Part shown: positions 43,362-53,687 of the stretch, in pieces
How the letters are laid out: each line of letters starts with the position of its first letter
Position numbering within the stretch: position 1 is the first letter of the stretch
Origin: Acidobacteriota bacterium
Lineage (GTDB): Bacteria > Acidobacteriota > Terriglobia > Acidiferrales > UBA7541
Direction: 5' to 3'
DNA: 64,000 bases
Assembly: GCA_003167215.1 (NCBI GenBank)
Contig: PMTV01000015.1
Location: 331 to 64,330, forward strand
Notes under the pieces: generated by a model
Told to the model about the DNA's origin: nothing
The model's database searches: none
Seen by the model: only the letters and a program-made list of their open reading frames with translations
Made by a program: the position numbers and the translations under genes

Positions 43362-45920
43362 ATGGGGACACTGCTGCAAGACATTCGCTACGGAATCCGG
43401 ATGCTGATCAAGAATCCAGGATTCACCGCGATTGCGGTGCTTACTTTGGCGCTCGGTATTGGCGCGAACACTGCAATCTTCAGCGTGCTGGATTCAGTCT
43501 TGCTGCGCAAGTTGCCGGTGATTCATTCCGAGCAGTTGGTAATACTGACGGACCCTGACTCGCACGGACAATCGTTAGGCAGCGAGGGAGGAGATCGTTC
43601 CCTTCTGGCTTACTCGGAATTTGAATACCTGCGTGACCACAACGAAGTGTTTTCCGGAATCTTCGCTGCCGACAGCAGCCTGCCGGAGGTGCCAGCATCG
43701 TTCAGCGATTCCTCCGCTGGTATAGCTAGCCAGGAAGAATCCCTTCGCGTCCGCCTGGTCAGTGGAGATTATTTTTCCACGCTGGGAGTAACTCCTGCGG
43801 CTGGGCGGATGTTCACCTCTGAAGTGGATCGAGCGCGGGGCGCTTCGCCGTTCGCTGTTGTCAGTTACGCGTGGTGGAAACAGCGTTTTGGCCTGAGTCC
43901 TTCCGTCCTCGGGAAAAGGATCCAAGTTCATCAGACATCATTCGAGATCATCGGCGTCGCGCCGCCGGGGTTTTTCGGTGAAACCGTGGGAGACGCTCCC
44001 GACGCGTGGGTTCCGGCCATGATGCAGGATGCAATCTATCCGGGAAGCGATCTTTTGAGCCCGTCGCAGGGTGAGGTAAACAAACACATATGGCTGCAAG
44101 TAATCGCGCGACTCAAACCGGGCATTACGCCGGAGCAAGCCAAGGCGAGCATCAATGTGGTCCTCCAGCAGATGATTGAATCCAACCTAGGTTCAACGGT
44201 TAGTACGGAAGAGCGCAAAGAATTTTTGGATCAGCGTATCAACCTGCAAACAGGTGCGCGCGGCTCTTCCACGCTGCACGAAGCTTATGGGGAACCACTC
44301 AAGGTTCTGATGGGCTTGGTAGGATTTGTATTACTCATTGCCTGCGCCAACGTGGCGAACCTGCTTCTCGCAAGGGGCACGGCTCGACAAAAAGAATTTG
44401 CGGTGAGGCTCGCCATCGGCGCGGGACGGGGCCGTCTGGTTCGCCAACTTCTGTCGGAAAGCCTTTTGCTGGCGCTCGCGGGCGCAGCCGCGGGACTTCT
44501 GTTGGCGCAATGGGCGGACACGCTTCTTCTACAAATGGTTTCGCGAGCCTCCACCGGGGGTGACGCAGTGCAGGTTAACTTGCGGCCCGACGCTCGCATG
44601 CTGGCATTCACTCTGGGGATTGCCATGCTAAGCGCGATACTTTTCGGGCTTATTCCGGCTCTGCGTGCGACGCGTCTCGATCTGTCGCCAATTCTGAAAT
44701 CAACGGCAGGCGGGACGACGGGCGAAAACGCAGGTCGCCGTCTTCCCGCAACGAAAGTACTGGTAATTGCTCAGGCGGCGATCTCGCTGATCCTGCTTGT
44801 TGCTGCCGGACTGTTCGTTCACAGTCTTTCAAAACTTAGCGAGGTGAACTTAGGTTACAAGCCTGAAAACCTGCTTTTGTTTCGGGTGGATGGCGCTGCG
44901 GGCGGTTATAAAGAGGCTGCAAATCTCCGCTTTCAGCAGGAACTTCTGGAAAAATTCTCGGCTATTCCCGGTGTACGTGCTGCAACGCTTTCGAGCGATG
45001 GGTTGTTTAGCCATTCAGAGTCGGCCGATCCCATCTCCGTGGAAGGCTACACGGCGAAGCCGGGTGAGGAAATCCATTCTCGAATGGATCATGTCGGACC
45101 CGGATATTTCTCAACCGTGGGGATTCCGGTGCTGATCGGACGGGAAATCGCTCGCCAGGACAGCGGCAACGGGCCGCGCGTCGCGGTCATAAACAAGACA
45201 TTCGCGGAACGCTTCTTCGGCAAAACGAATCCGCTGGGCAAAAAAGTGCGCGACACCTATCCAGGAAACCCATCAGAAATGGAAATCGTGGGTGTCGTTG
45301 CTGACGCGAAGTACAACAACTTGCGCGAGAAAACTCCCACGCGGATATACGCGCCATATTTCAATCCCATGCGGGAGCACTCCTACGCCGTTTATGAAGT
45401 CCGCACGTCGGCGAATCCTGCGGACGTGAGCGCGGCGCTGCGGAACGTAGTGAAGGAGACGAACTCGTCTATCCCACCAATTAGAATTAATACGATGCAA
45501 GTACTGGTGGACGATTCGCTCCATACCGACCGGTTTATCGCGAAGCTTGCGGGAGTGTTCGGCTTGCTCGCTATGCTGCTTGCCAGCATCGGACTGTACG
45601 GCATCATGGCGTATACCGTGGCGCGCCGCACCCGAGACATCGGAATTCGCATGGCGCTGGGCGCGCGGCCTGGCAGCGTTCTCTGGCTGATCCTGCGCGA
45701 AACATTGCTTCTGGTTCTTATCGGAGTCGTGGTGGGTTTGCCTTTAGCGTTCGTCGGAACTCATTTGATTAAGAGCATGTTGTTCGGGCTGGGGATGGTG
45801 GACCCTCTCGCAATGATAGTCCCGGCGATGACGCTTGCCGCGGTTGCCGCGTTAGCGGGATTCCTGCCGGCGCGGCGGGCGATGCGCGTGGACCCGATCA
45901 TAGCGCTGCGTTACGAGTAA
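43362..45920 (+). CDS. ADOP-type ABC permease 1 (duplicated MacB/FtsX)
   Basis: This 852-residue protein has two MacB-like modules in tandem, the plan of the acidobacterial duplicated orphan permease family (TIGR03434). Each module has one membrane helix, a periplasmic core domain and three FtsX helices. The first helix is PGFTAIAVLTLALGIGANTA. The first FtsX unit lies about 315-440 (LLIACANVANLLLARGTA), and the second about 735-852, ending with the family tail RRAMRVDPIIALRYE. MacB-like proteins are mechanotransmitters that push substrates from periplasm outward. GGAGAG precedes the ATG. Compared with the other four copies, its first periplasmic domain is slightly longer. Substrate unknown. 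Confidence 0.93.
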   Translation: MGTLLQDIRYGIRMLIKNPGFTAIAVLTLALGIGANTAIFSVLDSVLLRKLPVIHSEQLVILTDPDSHGQSLGSEGGDRSLLAYSEFEYLRDHNEVFSGIFAADSSLPEVPASFSDSSAGIASQEESLRVRLVSGDYFSTLGVTPAAGRMFTSEVDRARGASPFAVVSYAWWKQRFGLSPSVLGKRIQVHQTSFEIIGVAPPGFFGETVGDAPDAWVPAMMQDAIYPGSDLLSPSQGEVNKHIWLQVIARLKPGITPEQAKASINVVLQQMIESNLGSTVSTEERKEFLDQRINLQTGARGSSTLHEAYGEPLKVLMGLVGFVLLIACANVANLLLARGTARQKEFAVRLAIGAGRGRLVRQLLSESLLLALAGAAAGLLLAQWADTLLLQMVSRASTGGDAVQVNLRPDARMLAFTLGIAMLSAILFGLIPALRATRLDLSPILKSTAGGTTGENAGRRLPATKVLVIAQAAISLILLVAAGLFVHSLSKLSEVNLGYKPENLLLFRVDGAAGGYKEAANLRFQQELLEKFSAIPGVRAATLSSDGLFSHSESADPISVEGYTAKPGEEIHSRMDHVGPGYFSTVGIPVLIGREIARQDSGNGPRVAVINKTFAERFFGKTNPLGKKVRDTYPGNPSEMEIVGVVADAKYNNLREKTPTRIYAPYFNPMREHSYAVYEVRTSANPADVSAALRNVVKETNSSIPPIRINTMQVLVDDSLHTDRFIAKLAGVFGLLAMLLASIGLYGIMAYTVARRTRDIGIRMALGARPGSVLWLILRETLLLVLIGVVVGLPLAFVGTHLIKSMLFGLGMVDPLAMIVPAMTLAAVAALAGFLPARRAMRVDPIIALRYE

Positions 45921-45932
45921 CGAGGAGAGAAA

Positions 45933-48380
45933 ATGGGAACACTACTGCAGGACATGCGATACGGAATCCGGGTGCTGATGAAGAATCCGGGATTCACGAT
46001 TATTGCGGTGCTCACGCTGGCGTTGGGGATCGGAGCGAACACGGCGATCTTCTCGGTGGTGAATGCGGAATTGCTGCGGCCGCTGCCTTTCCGCGATTCG
46101 GGAAGGATTGTCAGCGTTGCGACCGGCAATTCGCGCATGCACACCTCGAATGGTTCGACGTCGTATCCCGATTTCGTGGATTGGCGGTCTCAGAATCAGG
46201 TCTTCGAGAAAATGGCGGCTTATACAGGCGCGACTTTCACGCTAACCGGCCAAGAACATCCGGCGCATTTGGAAGGCGCGAGCGTCTCCGCGGAAACGTT
46301 CGATTTACTGGGAGTTTCGCCGGAGCTTGGACGAAACTTTCAGTCGGGAGATGACGGGCCGAATCATCACGTGGTCATCATCAGCGACCAGCTTTGGAAG
46401 CAACAATTCAAAGGCGATCCTGGAATTATCGGCCGCACGATTACGCTCGAGAACGAGGGATATACGGTAGTCGGCGTGATGCCGGCGAATTTCCAGTACC
46501 CGCTGCAGAGAGAACCGGAAGCAATTTGGTCAACGCTTTCGCCGCTGAATGAGACTTCCGACAACTCACCGCCGATGGTGCAGCATCGTGGGGCCCATTT
46601 TCTGACCTGCATAGCGCGGCTAAAACCGGGAGTCACTCTGGCGCAAGCGCAAGCAGCCATGGACGTGATCGCGAGTTCGCTGAGCAAGCAGTACCCCGAC
46701 ACCAACAAATATATGAGCGTGCATTTGAGTTCGGAGGAGGAACGCCTGACAGGGGCGATCCGCCCGGCTTTGCTGGTGATGATGATTGCAGTGGGACTGG
46801 TATTGCTGATCGCCTGCGTGAATGTGGCGAATCTTTTGCTGGCGCGAGCCACAACACGCGGGCGTGAGATTGCGATTCGCACAGCGATGGGCGCCGGGCG
46901 GGTTCGCGTGGTGCGGCAGCTTCTGACCGAAAGTTTATTGCTGGCGATCTTTGCAGGCGTGCTGGGAACGGCGCTTGCGGTTTGGGGAAGCGATGTTCTG
47001 GTCCGCTTGAGTCCCGAGAACCTTCCACGAGTCGGAGAGATTCATATAGATGGTTGGGCGCTGGCGTTCACGGCCAGTCTGTCGCTGCTGACGGGAATTC
47101 TTTTCGGCCTGGCGCCGGCGCTACAGTCAACGCACTCCAATATCGTGGAGGCGCTGAAGGAAGGCTCGTTGAGCACGACCGCGGGACGCAGCCGGCACGG
47201 CTTGCGCAGTTCGCTTGTAATTGTGGAAATGGCGCTGGCGCTAATTCTGCTGGTTAGCGCAGGGCTTTTGATTCGCAGCCTCATCCGGCTGCAAAACGTG
47301 AATCCGGGATTCGATGCACACAACGTTATGACCGCCAGCCTCGATCTTCCGGACGCAAAGTATTCAGATCCGAAGAAGGCGGAATTTTTCCGCGAACTCA
47401 CTCCGCTTTTGAATGCCCTGCCTGGCGTGCAGTCGGCCGCCGCAGTTTTCCCTTTGCCTATGAGTGGAGATGAGATTCGCACGAGTTTCCAGATAGAAGG
47501 GCGGCCGGTAGCGAAGAGCGACGAGCCGCTTACTTCCATTCGCGGGGTTACACCCAATTACTTTGGCACCATGCGAATTCCTTTGTTGCAAGGAAGAGAT
47601 TTCACCGAGCGCGACGAGGCCAAGGCGACACCTGTACTGATTGTGAATCAGGCTTTCGCGCAGCAATTCTTTCCGGGCGAAAACCCGGTCGGCAAGCACA
47701 TTCAGCCGGGGATCTCCAATGGCGGGCCCGGGACGGCGCCGATGCGCGAAATTGTGGGCGTGGTGGGAAACGTAAAGTTTGAAGATCTAACCACGGAGTT
47801 TAGTCCGGAATCCTACATTCCCTTCGGGCAACTTCAGTTCGGGTCGGTAACGATTGTGGCGCGGTCGGCGAAAGATCCACTGGGACTGGCGAAACCGATT
47901 GCGTCGGTGGTGCAGTCACTCGACAAAGATTTGCCCACGTATGCTCCGAAGACGCTCGAACAATATTTGAATGGGACCATCGCGATCCCGCGCTTCAATA
48001 CGTTTCTACTGGCTGTATTTGCGGCGCTGGCGATGATCCTGACCGCGGTGGGCCTCTACGGCGTGATTTCCTATACGGTGGCGCAGCGCACGCATGAGAT
48101 TGGCATACGGATGGCGCTGGGAGCACACCCGGGCGACATGCTGCGATTGGTGGTGCGCCAAGGAATGCGGCTCGCGGCATTTGGGGTAGGGCTTGGTTTG
48201 GTTGCGGCATTCGGATTAACTCGGTTCCTTTCGAGTCTTCTTTTCGGCGTGAGTTCAACGGACCCGGTTTCATTCGCTGCGGTGGTGGTGATGCTTTTCG
48301 TTGTGGTATTGCTGGCTTGTTACCTCCCGGCGCGGCGAGCGATGCGCGTGGATCCGATGGTGGCGCTGAGGTACGAGTAA
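45933..48380 (+). CDS. ADOP-type ABC permease 2
   Basis: This 815-residue paralogue starts 12 bases after permease 1, with GAGGAGAG upstream. The N-terminal 30 residues are nearly the same as in permease 1. The periplasmic domain differs (TSYPDFVDWRSQNQVFEKMA, then HLEGASVSAETFDLLGVSPE), so substrate contacts may differ. The FtsX halves are about 275-400 (CVNVANLLLARATTRGREIA) and 700-815, and the tail is RRAMRVDPMVALRYE. It is translated closely with permease 1. Confidence 0.93.
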   Translation: MGTLLQDMRYGIRVLMKNPGFTIIAVLTLALGIGANTAIFSVVNAELLRPLPFRDSGRIVSVATGNSRMHTSNGSTSYPDFVDWRSQNQVFEKMAAYTGATFTLTGQEHPAHLEGASVSAETFDLLGVSPELGRNFQSGDDGPNHHVVIISDQLWKQQFKGDPGIIGRTITLENEGYTVVGVMPANFQYPLQREPEAIWSTLSPLNETSDNSPPMVQHRGAHFLTCIARLKPGVTLAQAQAAMDVIASSLSKQYPDTNKYMSVHLSSEEERLTGAIRPALLVMMIAVGLVLLIACVNVANLLLARATTRGREIAIRTAMGAGRVRVVRQLLTESLLLAIFAGVLGTALAVWGSDVLVRLSPENLPRVGEIHIDGWALAFTASLSLLTGILFGLAPALQSTHSNIVEALKEGSLSTTAGRSRHGLRSSLVIVEMALALILLVSAGLLIRSLIRLQNVNPGFDAHNVMTASLDLPDAKYSDPKKAEFFRELTPLLNALPGVQSAAAVFPLPMSGDEIRTSFQIEGRPVAKSDEPLTSIRGVTPNYFGTMRIPLLQGRDFTERDEAKATPVLIVNQAFAQQFFPGENPVGKHIQPGISNGGPGTAPMREIVGVVGNVKFEDLTTEFSPESYIPFGQLQFGSVTIVARSAKDPLGLAKPIASVVQSLDKDLPTYAPKTLEQYLNGTIAIPRFNTFLLAVFAALAMILTAVGLYGVISYTVAQRTHEIGIRMALGAHPGDMLRLVVRQGMRLAAFGVGLGLVAAFGLTRFLSSLLFGVSSTDPVSFAAVVVMLFVVVLLACYLPARRAMRVDPMVALRYE

Positions 48381-48401
48381 GGCTGAGACGAGGAGAGATC
48401 G

Positions 48402-50906
48402 ATGGGAGTTTTGCTGCAAGACGCTCGATACGCATTCCGGATGCTGGCGAAGAGCCCGGGGTTCACGCTGGTCGCGATTCTGACACTGGCGTTGGGCATC
48501 GGCGCAAATGCGGCGATATTTTCCGTCACGGATCAGGTTCTTCTGCGGCTATTGCCGGTGCAGAAGCCGGAAGAACTCGTCGTGCTGCGCTCGCCTGGAC
48601 CCAATCCGGGGAGAAACTGGAGCGACGGCGATGTGGGGGTAGCATTTTCATATCCCATGTACAAGGACTTGCGCGATCACAACCCAGTTTTCTCCGGCCT
48701 GCTAGCGCGATTTGCAATTCAGGCAAGCGTCTCCGGCCAGGGCCAAACCGAACTGGCCAATGGCGAACTCGTCAGCGGAAATTATTTTGAGGTTCTTGGC
48801 GTGCGGCCGGCGCTCGGACGCGTTCTCACTTCACGGGATGAAACGGCCGCCGGCGCGAACCCGGAGACGGTGTTGAGTTATGGCTATTGGGAGCGGCATT
48901 TCGGCCGTGATCCCGGGATATTAAACAAACAACTGGTTGTGAACGGCGTTTCCATGACCGTTGTGGGTGTGGTGGCTCCCGGATTTTTTGGAGTGCAGGT
49001 GGGACAGACGCCGGACATTTTCATTCCGGTGACAATGAAGGCGCAGATGACGCCGAACTGGGACGGACTTGCAGACCGAAAAGATCATTGGCTGGCAATG
49101 TTGGGAAGATTGAAACCCGGCATGAGCCTCGCGAAAGCGGAAGCTGGAATCGCGCGGGAATATAGCGCCATCCTGCAGTCGGAAGCCTCGGAGTTGAAAC
49201 TATCGCGGGAAAGAAACAAGCAATTCTTGGACAAGAAAATCCTGCTGGATACGGGATCGCACGGGCGCCCAATCCTGCAGCACGATGCGGGCAAACCGAT
49301 ATGGATTCTGATGTCGATGGTGGGATTGGTGCTGCTGATTGCCTGCGCGAACCTGGCCAGCCTTCTGGTGGCGCGCGGTGAAGCAAGGCAGAGAGAGATC
49401 GCGGTACGCATGGCGATGGGAGCTGGGCGGTGGCGGTTGATACGGCAGCTTCTGACAGAGAGTTTGCTGATTTCGCTGGCAGGAGGAGCCGCAGGGTTGC
49501 TGGTGGGATCGTGGACACTGGGAGCGCTGGTTGGTTCCATACCGGAGAGCCTTGGCGCTTCGGGGTTGCAAGAGAAGTTCGACTATCGAGTGCTTGTGTT
49601 CGCACTGGGGATTTCCATTCTGACCGGACTGCTATTCGGGTTGATACCGGCGCTGCGCTCAACTCACGCGGACTTGCAAAGCACGCTGAGAGAGCAGGGA
49701 GCGAATGTCTTCGGCGGGAAATCGAATGTGCGATTGCGGAAGGCGCTGCTGGTGTCGCAAGTGGCGCTGACGGTGGTGTTGCTGGCGGCTGCGGGATTTT
49801 TTGCGCAAAGCCTGATGAACTTGAAGCGGCAGGACCTTGGCGTGAAGACAGATCACGTAATCCAATTTGCGGTGGCACCGGAACTGAATCGTTATACTCC
49901 GGAACAAACAGTCGCGCTGGCCGACCGCTTGAGAGAAAACATCGCAGGCTTGCCGGGTGTGCGATCGGTGAGCGTGGCGGAAATGACGCTACTCTCGGAG
50001 AGCGACTCGTACGCCAACATCACGGCGGAGGGCTACACCGTGTCGGAAGACACCAATACGGACGTTCAACAAAACTGGATTGGACCAAATTTCTTTGCGA
50101 CTCTGGGAATTCCGCTGTTGTCCGGGCGCGAGTTCGACAATCGCGACACCTCCACTGCGCCTAAAGTCGCAATTGTCAGCGAAAAAATGGCGCAGACGTA
50201 CTTTCGCGGCCAGAACCCGATTGGGCGCCACTTCGCGTTCGGCTCCGGCAATGACGTGCACCCCGACATTGAAATCGTCGGCGTGGTGAAAGACAGCAAG
50301 AATACGGACCTACGGCAAGAAATTCGGCCGCTTGTCTATATTCCTTACAGTCAGGACAAGAATTTCGGAAACGCGACGTTCTACGTGCGCACCAACCTGG
50401 AGCCGACGGCGTTGGGCTCGACACTGCGGAAAACAGTGCAAAGCGCCGATGCAAACCTGCCAGTATTCGAAATGAAGACGCTGGACCGGCAAGTGGACGA
50501 AATTGCGTTTGCTGAACGGCTCCTGACGTTTTTCTCATTGTGTCTGGGACTGCTGGCGGCACTGCTCGCGGCGATTGGGCTGTACGGTGTGATGGCGTAT
50601 ATGGTGGCGCAGCGAACGCGCGAGATCGGAATTCGCATGGCGCTGGGCGCTTCGCAAAAGAACGTGGCGTGGCTGGTGTTGCGCGAAATCGTGCGCATTT
50701 CGATTGCCGGCCTTGGAATCGGGCTGGTGGCAGCATTTGCGATCGGAAAACTGATTGAATCGCAGTTGTTCGGCGTGAAAGCCAGCAATCCGCTGGTGTT
50801 TTTGACGTCAGCGGTGCTGCTCTCAGCGGTTGCGTTACTTGCCGGATGGCTGCCTGCGCGAAAAGCTGCGAGCGTGGATCCCATGGTCGCGCTTCGATAC
50901 GAATGA
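48402..50906 (+). CDS. ADOP-type ABC permease 3
   Basis: This 834-residue paralogue starts 21 bases after permease 2, with GAGGAGAG upstream. It has the usual start (PGFTLVAILTLALGIGANAA) and a first FtsX unit with CANLASLLVARGEARQREIA. Its end is altered to ARKAASVDPMVALRYE rather than RRAMRVDP. The periplasmic domain closest to its N-terminus resembles that of permease 1 (LRDHNPVFSGLLARF versus LRDHNEVFSGIFAAD), suggesting these two are sister copies. A 131-bp gap follows. Confidence 0.93.
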   Translation: MGVLLQDARYAFRMLAKSPGFTLVAILTLALGIGANAAIFSVTDQVLLRLLPVQKPEELVVLRSPGPNPGRNWSDGDVGVAFSYPMYKDLRDHNPVFSGLLARFAIQASVSGQGQTELANGELVSGNYFEVLGVRPALGRVLTSRDETAAGANPETVLSYGYWERHFGRDPGILNKQLVVNGVSMTVVGVVAPGFFGVQVGQTPDIFIPVTMKAQMTPNWDGLADRKDHWLAMLGRLKPGMSLAKAEAGIAREYSAILQSEASELKLSRERNKQFLDKKILLDTGSHGRPILQHDAGKPIWILMSMVGLVLLIACANLASLLVARGEARQREIAVRMAMGAGRWRLIRQLLTESLLISLAGGAAGLLVGSWTLGALVGSIPESLGASGLQEKFDYRVLVFALGISILTGLLFGLIPALRSTHADLQSTLREQGANVFGGKSNVRLRKALLVSQVALTVVLLAAAGFFAQSLMNLKRQDLGVKTDHVIQFAVAPELNRYTPEQTVALADRLRENIAGLPGVRSVSVAEMTLLSESDSYANITAEGYTVSEDTNTDVQQNWIGPNFFATLGIPLLSGREFDNRDTSTAPKVAIVSEKMAQTYFRGQNPIGRHFAFGSGNDVHPDIEIVGVVKDSKNTDLRQEIRPLVYIPYSQDKNFGNATFYVRTNLEPTALGSTLRKTVQSADANLPVFEMKTLDRQVDEIAFAERLLTFFSLCLGLLAALLAAIGLYGVMAYMVAQRTREIGIRMALGASQKNVAWLVLREIVRISIAGLGIGLVAAFAIGKLIESQLFGVKASNPLVFLTSAVLLSAVALLAGWLPARKAASVDPMVALRYE

Positions 50907-51037
50907 TCGAAACCCGACACTGATTCTAGGATCGATCGAGGAACATACGCGGGCGGAATCGCGTATCACAGGACGAAGAGACATCGCATAGAAAAAGTTT
51001 TGCAGGGCTCTGAGACACGAATAACGAGGAGCGGAAC

Positions 51038-53497
51038 ATGGAAACATTGATGCAGGATATTCGCTACGGCGTCCGAATGCTGATGAGGAATCCGGGATTC
51101 ATGATCATTGCCATCATCACCCTGGCGCTCGGTATCGGCGCGAATACTGCCATCTTCAGCATGGTGGATGGAATTTTGCTGCGGCCTCTGCCGGTGCAGG
51201 ATCCCGCCCAGATCACCGTCCTCGCGTTCCAACAGCAGAAAGGAAACATACAGACACAGTTTTCCGTGGCCGACTTTCGCGACATTCGCAGCCAATCCAG
51301 CGAAGTATTCTCCGATGTGTTCGCCTACCAGCTTGGCTTGGACGGTCTGAGCGTGGATGGTAAAGCCGATCGCATCGTGACCAGCTACGTCTCCGGAAAT
51401 TTTTTCCCTGCGCTGGGAATCAAGCCGGAACTCGGTCGATTTATCCTGCCCTCGGAAGGCGAGACCCTGGGAGCCGATCCTGTAATGGTCCTCAGCTACT
51501 CCTACTGGAAGACGCGGTTCGGAGGAGATCCTGCCATCGTAGGCCGCAAAGTTTCGGTGGATGGCCATCCCATCACGATCGTCGGTGTAGCGCCGCGAGG
51601 ATTCGTCGGAATCTTTCCCTTCCTGAGCATTCAGGGGTATTTGCCGCTCGGCATGCTGGAAATTGGAGGCCAGCCGGACGATTTCATGACCAATCGTCAA
51701 CTTCGCAATCTGCCCGTGCTCGGCCGCTTGCGTCCGGGCACCGGACTCCAGGAGGCGCAGGCTTCTCTGTCGGTGATAGGCCGGCGTTTGTCGCAGCAAT
51801 ATCCGGAGGCTGACAAGGATTTGAGCCTTCAGGTCTACCCGGAACTGCGCGCGCGGCCGCAACCCGATCCGGACAATACTTTACTTGTGATCTCGGGGCT
51901 TTTCTTGAGCTTGACGGCGCTTGTGTTGCTGCTCGCCTGTGTAAACGTGGCCAACATTCTGCTCGTGCGTGCTACCGTGCGCGAACGCGAGATGGCCATT
52001 CGCGCCGCCTTGGGTGCCGCGCGATTTCGCCTCGTCCGGCAATTGCTGACCGAAAGTATTCTGCTGGCACTGCTAGGTGGAATCGCGGGAATTTTTCTCG
52101 GCTACTGGGGCAGTTCCGCACTGGCTTCCCTCAATTTTCAGACCGATCTTCCCGTGCATCTCGATTTCGGCTTTGACTGGCGCGTATTTGGCTATGCCAC
52201 GGCGGCCGCGCTGTTGACCGGAATCATCGTCGGCCTGGTGCCCGCAATTCGCGCCTCGCGGGGAAATCTGGCCGCCATCCTGCACGAAGGCGGGCGTGGG
52301 GTTGTGGGCGGCAAAAACCGCTTGCGCACCGGGCTGGTGGTGGCGCAGGTGGCAGGCTCGCTCGTGCTTCTAATCATTGCAGGGCTTTTTACTCGGAGCC
52401 TCGGAAAAGCCCAGAACACGAACCTTGGCTTCGATCCCGACCATGTTCTGAATCTCACCATGGATCCGGTGGAAATCGGATTCAACCAGCAGCAGACGCG
52501 CGATTTTTACAAGAACGTTCTAACCCGCGTTAGTTCCCTTCCCGGAGTGGTGTCAGCGAGCACTGCAACCGCGACGCCCATGGGCTATTACAACAACAAC
52601 GACACGCTGACGATCGAAGGCTATCAGCCGCCCGCCGGCCAGCCGCTTCCGTCTGCCATGTACAACACCATTTCCATAGACTACTTCCGCACCATGCAAA
52701 TCCCCATCCTGCGCGGCAGAGCTTTCACCGACGCTGACAGTGAGAACTCACAGTACGTCGCGATCCTCAGCGAATCTATGGCAAAGAAGTTCTGGCCCGA
52801 CGCAGATCCCATCGGACGGCAATTTCAGATGAGTACCGACGCAAAACATTCGATGGTCGTCGTCGGCGTGGTGAAGGACGTGCGGTACCAGGGTGTCACC
52901 GGTGTGATCCCGCCGGTTTTTTATGCTCCGTTTGTGCAACATCAGTCGGGCAACTCCTTGCAATTTCTTCAGGTGCGTACGACAGCGGCGCCCGAAACAA
53001 TGATCCCGGAAATCGAGCGCACCATCCAATCGCTCGCGCCACAGCTTCCGGTCTTCGACGTAGAAACGATGAGGCAAGCCCTGTACACCCTCAACGGGCT
53101 GCTGATTTATCGGATAGGCGCAGGGCTGGCGGCTGTTCTTGGCGCCTTAGGATTGATTCTCGCAATCGTCGGGGTTTATGGCGTGGTCTCCTATGCCGCC
53201 AGCCAGAAGACGCACGAAATCGGGGTTCGGATGGCGCTGGGAGCGCAGCCCACGGACATCCTGAAGATGGTTTTCGGCGAGGGACTACTCATCGTGGCAA
53301 TGGGTTTGGGTGTGGGAATTGCATTGGCCCTAGCCGCGGCGCAGGTGGTTGGAAAATTCCTGACTGTAAGCGCGATGGACCCGGCGACGTATGTCGCCGT
53401 TTCGGCAATTCTCACAACTGTGGCCCTTGCGGCCTGCTACATTCCGGCGCGGAGGGCTATGCGCGTGGATCCCATGGTGGCGTTGCGCTACGAATAA
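51038..53497 (+). CDS. ADOP-type ABC permease 4
   Basis: This 819-residue paralogue follows a 131-bp gap and has GAGGAGCGG before ATG 51038. The first helix is PGFMIIAIITLALGIGANTA. The periplasmic domain starts VADFRDIRSQSSEVFSDVF. The two FtsX units (about 280-405 and 705-819) are typical and the tail is RRAMRVDPMVALRYE. Codon choice at third positions is richer in C than in permeases 2 and 3, which may reflect a different age or origin of this copy. Confidence 0.93.
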   Translation: METLMQDIRYGVRMLMRNPGFMIIAIITLALGIGANTAIFSMVDGILLRPLPVQDPAQITVLAFQQQKGNIQTQFSVADFRDIRSQSSEVFSDVFAYQLGLDGLSVDGKADRIVTSYVSGNFFPALGIKPELGRFILPSEGETLGADPVMVLSYSYWKTRFGGDPAIVGRKVSVDGHPITIVGVAPRGFVGIFPFLSIQGYLPLGMLEIGGQPDDFMTNRQLRNLPVLGRLRPGTGLQEAQASLSVIGRRLSQQYPEADKDLSLQVYPELRARPQPDPDNTLLVISGLFLSLTALVLLLACVNVANILLVRATVREREMAIRAALGAARFRLVRQLLTESILLALLGGIAGIFLGYWGSSALASLNFQTDLPVHLDFGFDWRVFGYATAAALLTGIIVGLVPAIRASRGNLAAILHEGGRGVVGGKNRLRTGLVVAQVAGSLVLLIIAGLFTRSLGKAQNTNLGFDPDHVLNLTMDPVEIGFNQQQTRDFYKNVLTRVSSLPGVVSASTATATPMGYYNNNDTLTIEGYQPPAGQPLPSAMYNTISIDYFRTMQIPILRGRAFTDADSENSQYVAILSESMAKKFWPDADPIGRQFQMSTDAKHSMVVVGVVKDVRYQGVTGVIPPVFYAPFVQHQSGNSLQFLQVRTTAAPETMIPEIERTIQSLAPQLPVFDVETMRQALYTLNGLLIYRIGAGLAAVLGALGLILAIVGVYGVVSYAASQKTHEIGVRMALGAQPTDILKMVFGEGLLIVAMGLGVGIALALAAAQVVGKFLTVSAMDPATYVAVSAILTTVALAACYIPARRAMRVDPMVALRYE

Positions 53498-53612
53498 GGC
53501 CCTCCGCTTGCTGTCCGGAATCGCGACAAACAATCCCGCAACTGGTCACGCGCGCTAATCTATAGGCCGCAACGCGCATCTAAAGTACTATCAGCTATGG
53601 ACTTAGAATGAA

Positions 53613-53680
53613 GCCCCTCTGGAATCCCAACTGCCCATATTTGGGAGTCCCCACTTATCGCTCGCAGTCCGGAGAGGGGC
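53613..53680 (+). promoter_or_regulatory. Nested stem-loop covering the ribosome site of the phosphatase gene
   Basis: GCCCCTCT (53613-53620) pairs exactly with AGAGGGGC (53673-53680), and TCCCAA (53625-53630) pairs with TTGGGA (53641-53646) inside. The 3' arm contains most of the ribosome site GGAGAGG (53671-53677), 8 bases before ATG 53688. Folding would block translation. Confidence 0.5.
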
Positions 53681-53687
53681 ACTACAA